Shown: piece after piece, positions 58,981-64,000 of the stretch
How positions within the stretch are numbered: position 1 is the first letter of the stretch
How the letters are laid out: each line of letters begins with the position of its first letter
Source: Candidatus Peribacteria bacterium RIFOXYB1_FULL_54_35
Lineage (GTDB): Bacteria; Patescibacteriota; Gracilibacteria; Peribacterales; Peribacteraceae
Reading direction: 5' to 3'
DNA length: 64,000 nt
Assembly: GCA_001787755.1 (NCBI GenBank)
Contig: MFYJ01000012.1
Location: 1-64,000 of the forward strand
Program-made: the position numbers and the translations under genes
Notes under the pieces: model-generated
The model's database searches: none
Seen by the model: the letters and a program-made list of their open reading frames with translations, nothing else
Told to the model about the DNA's origin: nothing

Positions 58981-60102
58981 ATGGCAATAGGTCCAGAAAC
59001 TGCTCCTACCGCCCCTGCCTCTGCACCATCAGACCTCGAAGGGCGGATCCAGGAGGTGCTCGGCACCAATAATGTGACCGCTGAGCGGCTGCGCCAGCTG
59101 CGCGACATGCTCCTGCGTGTTGACCGGGGGAAACTCGACCGGCGGGATGAGCTCCTGAAGAGGATTCAAGAACGCATGGATGCGTTGAAGCAGTCTGTGG
59201 GTGCCGGTTCAGAAACCGCGGAGCAGCAGGGCCTACGCTTGGAGTTGCAGGGATTGCAAGACCGGCTCACCGCGTTGGAAGCTCCCGGTATTGCGGAGCG
59301 GGCGGGTGAGTTAGCAAAAGGACAAGCGAAGAAAGGAAAAGAGTTCCTCGGTGCGACAGTTGCCGGAGCTCCCAGTGTTATCACGAATTACTTCGAGCGC
59401 GGTGGAGAGGCATTTCAGAGGAATAAGTTTGAGGGTATCATGTCCTTCGCGGTTCCCCTCCTCAGTATTTTGGGCATTGGTGTGCTTGCGAGGAACGCGT
59501 TGAAGAAACCGAAGGGTAAGCTGGCGAAGGTTCTTGTGGCGCTTCTCGGAATGGGAGGTGTGGTTGCCCTTGCGAACTACGCGGGCCGCAAAGCACAGGC
59601 AGAGCAGATAGACCGCCAGGCCAGTCGCCCCGTTGAGGGCCGTGTGAAGGAACTGATTGATGCCATTACCGGCGGTGCCAATGTGAATGTGAATGATCCG
59701 CGCCTTGTCGATGTGGATCTTCTGCAGCTCAACGGAGCTGCGATTACTGTGGGTGGTCACCCTGTGCGTCTGGAGAGGAAAAATAATGGTGGTGTCCCTG
59801 CCCTGCGCGTTGCCGTCGGCGGCAATACTTTTGAGCTTAGTGTAATTGCGGCGACAACGGTGCAATCCATTACGCGCAAGCGTGGAATGGCAGACATTGC
59901 AGTGCTTCTTGGCGTACCCACAGGGCATGCGTATGTGACTGATGAAGAGTTCAGCAAAATCGTTTCCACGCTCGCAGGTTCCACAGTCAGTACGCCGGTG
60001 GAAGTGGAATACTTCACCGATTCTTCGAAGCCTGGAGATAAGAAGAAGCAGAAGGTGAATTTCACCTACGTGCCGCCTACTGCGCCGGTCCCAGCTGCGT
60101 AA
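58981..60102 (+). CDS. unknown cluster protein 3, membrane-anchored
   Basis: 373 residues. N-terminal coiled-coil-like region (about 15-105: DLEGRIQEVLGTNNVTAERLRQ, LELQGLQDRLTALEAPGIAE), two hydrophobic helices (about 155-172 and 183-200: SFAVPLLSILGIGVLARNAL, VLVALLGMGGVVALANYAGR) and a beta-rich C-terminal domain (about 225-373: LLQLNGAAITVGGHPVRLER). Same C-terminal style as the two preceding proteins. No family recognised. Confidence 0.7.
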   Translation: MAIGPETAPTAPASAPSDLEGRIQEVLGTNNVTAERLRQLRDMLLRVDRGKLDRRDELLKRIQERMDALKQSVGAGSETAEQQGLRLELQGLQDRLTALEAPGIAERAGELAKGQAKKGKEFLGATVAGAPSVITNYFERGGEAFQRNKFEGIMSFAVPLLSILGIGVLARNALKKPKGKLAKVLVALLGMGGVVALANYAGRKAQAEQIDRQASRPVEGRVKELIDAITGGANVNVNDPRLVDVDLLQLNGAAITVGGHPVRLERKNNGGVPALRVAVGGNTFELSVIAATTVQSITRKRGMADIAVLLGVPTGHAYVTDEEFSKIVSTLAGSTVSTPVEVEYFTDSSKPGDKKKQKVNFTYVPPTAPVPAA

Positions 60103-60135
60103 GATAGAGATTCATTCCTCTCATACTTGTCTCCT

Positions 60136-60444
60136 ATGGCTACTGCGGAAGTTTCCAAAGACGGCTCTCCGGAAGCTCTGAGCAGTGAGCAGGTTGTTGA
60201 AGATAAAATTCTGCGGAACCGTTCACGTCTCGATGCAGCTACCCAGTTCGTGGAGCAGGCGGGTGATGGTACCAGCCGGTTTGTGAGATTAGTTGGTGCA
60301 GTGGGGAGGTTCCCGCTGAATGTTGTCGGAACCGCAGCGGGGGAAGTTGCTCGTGCTGCCCGTGAAACTGTGGAATCCTATCGGAATTCCGCAAATGCGG
60401 GGAAGTCTCCTTCGGGGGCGAAACAAGATTCACTCGCAGCGTAA
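60136..60444 (+). CDS. unknown cluster protein 4
   Basis: 102 residues, one amphipathic to hydrophobic segment (FVRLVGAVGRFPLNVVGTAA GEVARAARETVESYR). A CATACT box ends 8 nt before ATG 60136; TTG 60127 is in frame. No family recognised. Confidence 0.55.
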   Translation: MATAEVSKDGSPEALSSEQVVEDKILRNRSRLDAATQFVEQAGDGTSRFVRLVGAVGRFPLNVVGTAAGEVARAARETVESYRNSANAGKSPSGAKQDSLAA

Positions 60445-60450
60445 ACATGC

Positions 60451-63400
60451 ATGCCAGATCCTATAGAACTCACTCCTGATTCCTTAAAGACAGCGGCCCA
60501 GAAGGGTACGCAGGAACTCAGGAATCTTCTGGAGAATGTGCAGGGAGAGGACGTGCGGAAGGCGAAAGTGGATCGTGCACGTGCCGCACTCAAGTTTCTG
60601 CAACAGGAACAGCAGCAGAAGTTCTCCGATCCGGAACGCCGCGCCATCGTAGAGGTAAGCCGGCTGGTGATTCAGGATGCGCTCGAAAACGTAACGCAGG
60701 AGTTGCAGAAAGCTGCGGGGGCGAAAATCAAGGAACTGGAAAAGCAGCAGCAGGAGTTTCACGAGGCAAAAGTGGAGGCTCTGCAGTTAGAAGCAAACCT
60801 TGCCTCGCTCGCCGGGCGTGCAGGCATCGAATGGCGGGAACTCAAGCTCGATCTCAGGCACGCGAGTACAGAGGAGAAAGCATACCTCGCCGGGGTTGGT
60901 GCTATTTCTGCGGGTGTTGTGCTCTGGTTGTGGAACAAAATCTGGGGGAGCAAGGAGAAACCGGGGGCAGTGCGTCGTCTTGGCGGGCTCATTGCGGCGG
61001 CTGCCGCAGGCATTGCCGGCGTGCTGATGCTTCGCAACAGAGGACCGAAAGGGAAGGGCGGGGATTCCTGGTTTAAGAAAGCTGTCGAGAAGGCTCCTGC
61101 GCCTGTGCAGGTTGCTGTGGGTGTGCCGGTCGGAATCGGCGCGCAGGCCGCTGAACGCGGCGGTGCAGTGGCAGAAGCTGTGTCGCATATTCCTGCTGCA
61201 CTCTATGAGCTCCTTGCGAAAGGGGATATCGAAGGTGCAGCGAATCAGGGGTGGATGTTTGTGAAGGAAGGAACGGGGTGGGTGGTGACTAACCTGAAAG
61301 AAACGTATGAAGTTCCTGCAAAGTTTGTGGGCTCCTTATCCGATGAGAAACTCTCAACATATGATTGTGCTGTAATTTATGGAGAAGCAGGAGTTGCCTA
61401 TCTCCTTGGACGTGCGACACTCAAGTCGCTTCTGACAGGGAAGGTTTCTCTCCCGCTCTCTGCACGTTCGCTCGGCATGGCTGGCTTGCGTGCGGCTGCC
61501 TGGCCGCTTGCTGTGGCACGCGATGGGGCGAACCTGGGCATTATGACTTTCACGCACGACGGCAAAATTATTGCACACACAACATACGAGCGCTGGTGTT
61601 TACGCGGGGTGAGACAGGATTGGTACTACAGGGGTTTGGCAAAGTCTGGTACGGAGAAGGGACTCCGGGAAGCTATGCAGTACTTTCAAAAGCAGAACAG
61701 GGTTGTTGGAGCTTTCGAGCGCCAGCTGGAAGGGCCGCTTCGTGGTTCTGTGAGTACCGAAGGTCTTGCTTCTGTGCGGAACGCAAATCAGCGTCTTGCG
61801 CAAGAACTTGCCAGAGGCGGTGCCAAGCTGAAGGCAGAGTTGCAGGCTGCTGGTAGGCCTATCCCACCGTGGGTGGATGAATTGGGTGGAGCCGTTCATT
61901 TATCTGATGATAAAGTGATCGTAGAAACGGTCGATCGGGCAGGCGCGAAGCTCTTTGGTGCGGCAGATGATGCTGCAGATAGTGTTGCAAGAGATGTTGA
62001 ACGTGTGCTCGCGCGGGAGGGTGCAAGCGTGGACGACGTTCTCCGTGCCGGTGGTTCCGTTGGTGATGCACTGGGTGCCGGTAGTCTCGATGACGTGTGC
62101 AGAGCGCTGAACGGGATGGACGACGCTGCGGCCACGAAGCACGTCGCGGATCTTCTGAGGGCAGACTACAACGCGCAGCGTCTGGTGGATGCCGGAGTCG
62201 ATCTCCGGCGGGTGGTACGTGCACTCGGGGAATTTGGCGATGATCTGCGCGGTTTTCACATCAAGTCTCTCCTCGATGGCAAAAAGTGCACACTCAAGCA
62301 ACTCGTGGAGGCTGGTGCTCAGGTTGCCGATATCATCAGAGTGCCGGGGGCGTCTCTCGATGAACTCATGGAGGCGGTGATGCACATCGATGATGTTGCA
62401 GTGAGGCAAGCCCGCATAGCCGAACTCCTCGCTTCCGGAGGGGATACTATTCCTTCGCGTTTGCTGAGTGCTGGGGTACAGGCAGATGATCTGCTCCGGG
62501 CAGGTGCACGTCCGGCACTGGTGGTGGATGCAGTGCTCGGTATGGAAGACGATGCAATGCGCATGGCTGCCATGCGTGAAGTACTTGCCACCGAGCATGC
62601 AGATGAGCTTGTAGGAGCTATCTCGCGTTCGGGGAAACCGCAGCTCGTTCGTGATGTACAGGCGGTTGTGGAAGGGGCTACAGATCTGAGTGACGATGTT
62701 GCGCGTTCTGTGCGCTCACTCTCTGTTGAAACAGGGGAGACTGCAGGGCGTGCTGCGGCGAGGACAGGCAGCGTGCTGCCGGAAGGTGCGCGTGTGGCTG
62801 CCGGCGCGGAGGGTCTTACGCATGCGGCTCCTGCGGTTGTGGCATCGGATGCTGCGGAATCTTCGGTGCGGCTCTACCGTCCGTCGGTTGCCGAGGAGGC
62901 GCAGAGAGCGCTCCGTGAATCTATGGGTGCGACGGATTTCGAGGCGCTCATGCGGCACAAACCGTGCCGGGTTCTCCTGGAAGGAGAGCACGCGGATGAA
63001 GCCGCACGTTTCATCGCAGTGGGAATGGAGGAGGGGAGAGGTCTGGCCGGAGCCAAGAATGTTGCGCGCTACCTCCTGGCAATCGGCGATGATGTTCCGG
63101 CTGCACTGCGTGCGCCGGAAGTTGTTCGCATGGTTTCTTCCGGGAGCCATGGAAATGCTGCGGCCATAGGCCGATTCCTCGCCAACGGTGCACGTGCGGG
63201 AGGCGAAGTAACCGGTGGAGGATGTGTGAAAGCCATTGAACAGATGACCCGCTGGCAGAAGGCGGGCACGGGCATGCGCTCACTCTACTTCGTTGGTGCG
63301 GCGGCAGAGGTAGGTTTTCTTGGCTACGAAATTTACAACGCAACACAGGAGTATGCGAGTGAGACGAAGCAACTCGATGCATTGAAGGGGGAGCTCACTC

Positions 63401-64000
63401 GCATTGGCCTGAAGCCTTCCTCCGGTAATCCAAATGTGTACGAAGGATTTGGGGTGGAGGTATCCCTCGAGACACTCGACCCGACGAATTTTGAGGCAAG
63501 TCTCACTCGTGCAGGCATTGCAGCAGGGTCGCTTGCAACCACTATTCTTGCACCCAGCTTTGTACTGGGACCTGGTGGTCTTCTGGTTGCAGGAGTCGTG
63601 ATCACTGCTGTAATCGCAGTCGATACCATATGGAGTGCTGTAGAACAGCGTCGTCATCTGGAGTTTCTCTCCAGTGCGCCTGCCTGGTTACTTGCGATGC
63701 TTGGTACAGAGAGCACCATTGGCCAGACAGCCTACGATACCGTGCGCGAGTACAACGGAGTGATCATGTCTGATATTGTTCCAACCACATTCACGGAGGG
63801 TGCTCTCGCCATCAATCCTCTTACTGCAGGGTTGAGTCCTTTCCTACGCGAGAATCGGGAGGGGAGGAAAGAGCAGGCCCGCGAGAACGTCATGCTTGGC
63901 CACATGTACCGGCGATTTGCCCAGTACTACGATACATACCTTCCAGAGCTGCCGAATACACAGGATGGGCCGCGATCTCTCTTTGATCCTCAGAGTGAGT
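60451..64000 (+). CDS. giant unknown protein, 3' end beyond window
   Basis: At least 1183 residues, no stop before the window ends. Coiled-coil N-terminus (about 1-120), two hydrophobic helices (about 150-166 and 175-195: AYLAGVGAISAGVVLWLWN, LGGLIAAAAAGIAGVLMLRN), then a middle region with degenerate helical repeats of about 30 residues containing LLxAGxxxxDLLRAG-type units (for example RLVDAGVDLRRVVRALGEFG, QLVEAGAQVADIIR, RLLSAGVQADDLLRAGARPA, about 550-720). A further hydrophobic pair lies at about 1030-1065 (SLATTILAPSFVLGPGGLLV AGVVITAV). No catalytic motif recognised. It starts 6 nt after the preceding stop. Probably a membrane-attached scaffold or surface protein (inference). Confidence 0.75.
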   Translation, partial: MPDPIELTPDSLKTAAQKGTQELRNLLENVQGEDVRKAKVDRARAALKFLQQEQQQKFSDPERRAIVEVSRLVIQDALENVTQELQKAAGAKIKELEKQQQEFHEAKVEALQLEANLASLAGRAGIEWRELKLDLRHASTEEKAYLAGVGAISAGVVLWLWNKIWGSKEKPGAVRRLGGLIAAAAAGIAGVLMLRNRGPKGKGGDSWFKKAVEKAPAPVQVAVGVPVGIGAQAAERGGAVAEAVSHIPAALYELLAKGDIEGAANQGWMFVKEGTGWVVTNLKETYEVPAKFVGSLSDEKLSTYDCAVIYGEAGVAYLLGRATLKSLLTGKVSLPLSARSLGMAGLRAAAWPLAVARDGANLGIMTFTHDGKIIAHTTYERWCLRGVRQDWYYRGLAKSGTEKGLREAMQYFQKQNRVVGAFERQLEGPLRGSVSTEGLASVRNANQRLAQELARGGAKLKAELQAAGRPIPPWVDELGGAVHLSDDKVIVETVDRAGAKLFGAADDAADSVARDVERVLAREGASVDDVLRAGGSVGDALGAGSLDDVCRALNGMDDAAATKHVADLLRADYNAQRLVDAGVDLRRVVRALGEFGDDLRGFHIKSLLDGKKCTLKQLVEAGAQVADIIRVPGASLDELMEAVMHIDDVAVRQARIAELLASGGDTIPSRLLSAGVQADDLLRAGARPALVVDAVLGMEDDAMRMAAMREVLATEHADELVGAISRSGKPQLVRDVQAVVEGATDLSDDVARSVRSLSVETGETAGRAAARTGSVLPEGARVAAGAEGLTHAAPAVVASDAAESSVRLYRPSVAEEAQRALRESMGATDFEALMRHKPCRVLLEGEHADEAARFIAVGMEEGRGLAGAKNVARYLLAIGDDVPAALRAPEVVRMVSSGSHGNAAAIGRFLANGARAGGEVTGGGCVKAIEQMTRWQKAGTGMRSLYFVGAAAEVGFLGYEIYNATQEYASETKQLDALKGELTRIGLKPSSGNPNVYEGFGVEVSLETLDPTNFEASLTRAGIAAGSLATTILAPSFVLGPGGLLVAGVVITAVIAVDTIWSAVEQRRHLEFLSSAPAWLLAMLGTESTIGQTAYDTVREYNGVIMSDIVPTTFTEGALAINPLTAGLSPFLRENREGRKEQARENVMLGHMYRRFAQYYDTYLPELPNTQDGPRSLFDPQSE

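Overview
The window looks like chromosomal DNA of a small-genome bacterium, most plausibly a Patescibacteria/CPR lineage of the Peribacteria/Peregrinibacteria type. This is inferred from gene content and style, not proved. The genetic code is standard (UGA is a normal stop), the DNA is moderately GC-rich, genes are densely packed, Shine-Dalgarno motifs are mostly absent, and many starts sit 6-10 nt after a -10 box, as expected for leaderless mRNAs. Housekeeping genes are intact. Many proteins carry inserted domains, and many gaps hold inverted repeats.

Layout. 0.1-5.2 kb: a small membrane protein, phosphoglycerate mutase gpmI, then a UDP-GlcNAc 2-epimerase-like gene followed 4 nt later by an O-antigen-ligase-like membrane protein. 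5.2-9.2 kb: hypothetical genes around guaA, which encodes the long GMP synthetase form. 9.5-12 kb: an ECF sigma factor with a FecR-domain membrane partner. 12-17.3 kb: efp, gatB, def, a DnaQ-like exonuclease, nth and a 55-residue lipoprotein. 17.36-17.52 kb: a candidate structured RNA with its own promoter and terminator. 17.5-20 kb: glnA and a TrmB-type regulator. 20.4-24.8 kb: thyA, folA, folE, folK and folB (folate/thymidylate). 24.8-27.9 kb: a SecD protein with a parvulin domain inside it, preceded by a SecD-head-like lipoprotein.

28-35.3 kb: sugar nucleotidyltransferase, polyprenyl-phosphotransferase N-terminal half, HExxH protein, rlmD-rlmH, MscS channel and a glycosyltransferase. 35.4-40.2 kb: a five-gene run of two short anchored proteins followed by a MacA-MacB-type exporter. 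40.3-44.8 kb: two glycosyltransferases, then a segment bounded by a decayed tRNA-Glu and an intact tRNA-Glu, holding a GIY-YIG nuclease and an AT-hook protein. 44.9-50.6 kb: PH-domain protein, uvrC with an acetyltransferase domain inserted, glycosyltransferase, rplY/ctc and a YerB-like lipoprotein.

50.8-55.6 kb: the most unusual locus. Hpf is followed by a 7TM protein of the type that normally accompanies ATP-grasp peptide ligases, a four-helix-bundle protein between telomere-like repeats, and one 818-residue protein fusing an ATP-grasp ligase, a retropepsin-like domain lacking its catalytic motif, and a DUF1704 tyrosine-carboxypeptidase-like domain. 55.9-64 kb: five short-spaced genes and one giant open-ended gene of unknown function, several with membrane anchors, probably one surface or envelope system.

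Repeats of two kinds punctuate the window: palindromic elements with the ends CCCTTCGRC and GCTCAGGACAAG around a variable core, and inverted repeats built from short reiterated words. Both kinds occasionally lie in frame inside genes (guaA, folK).
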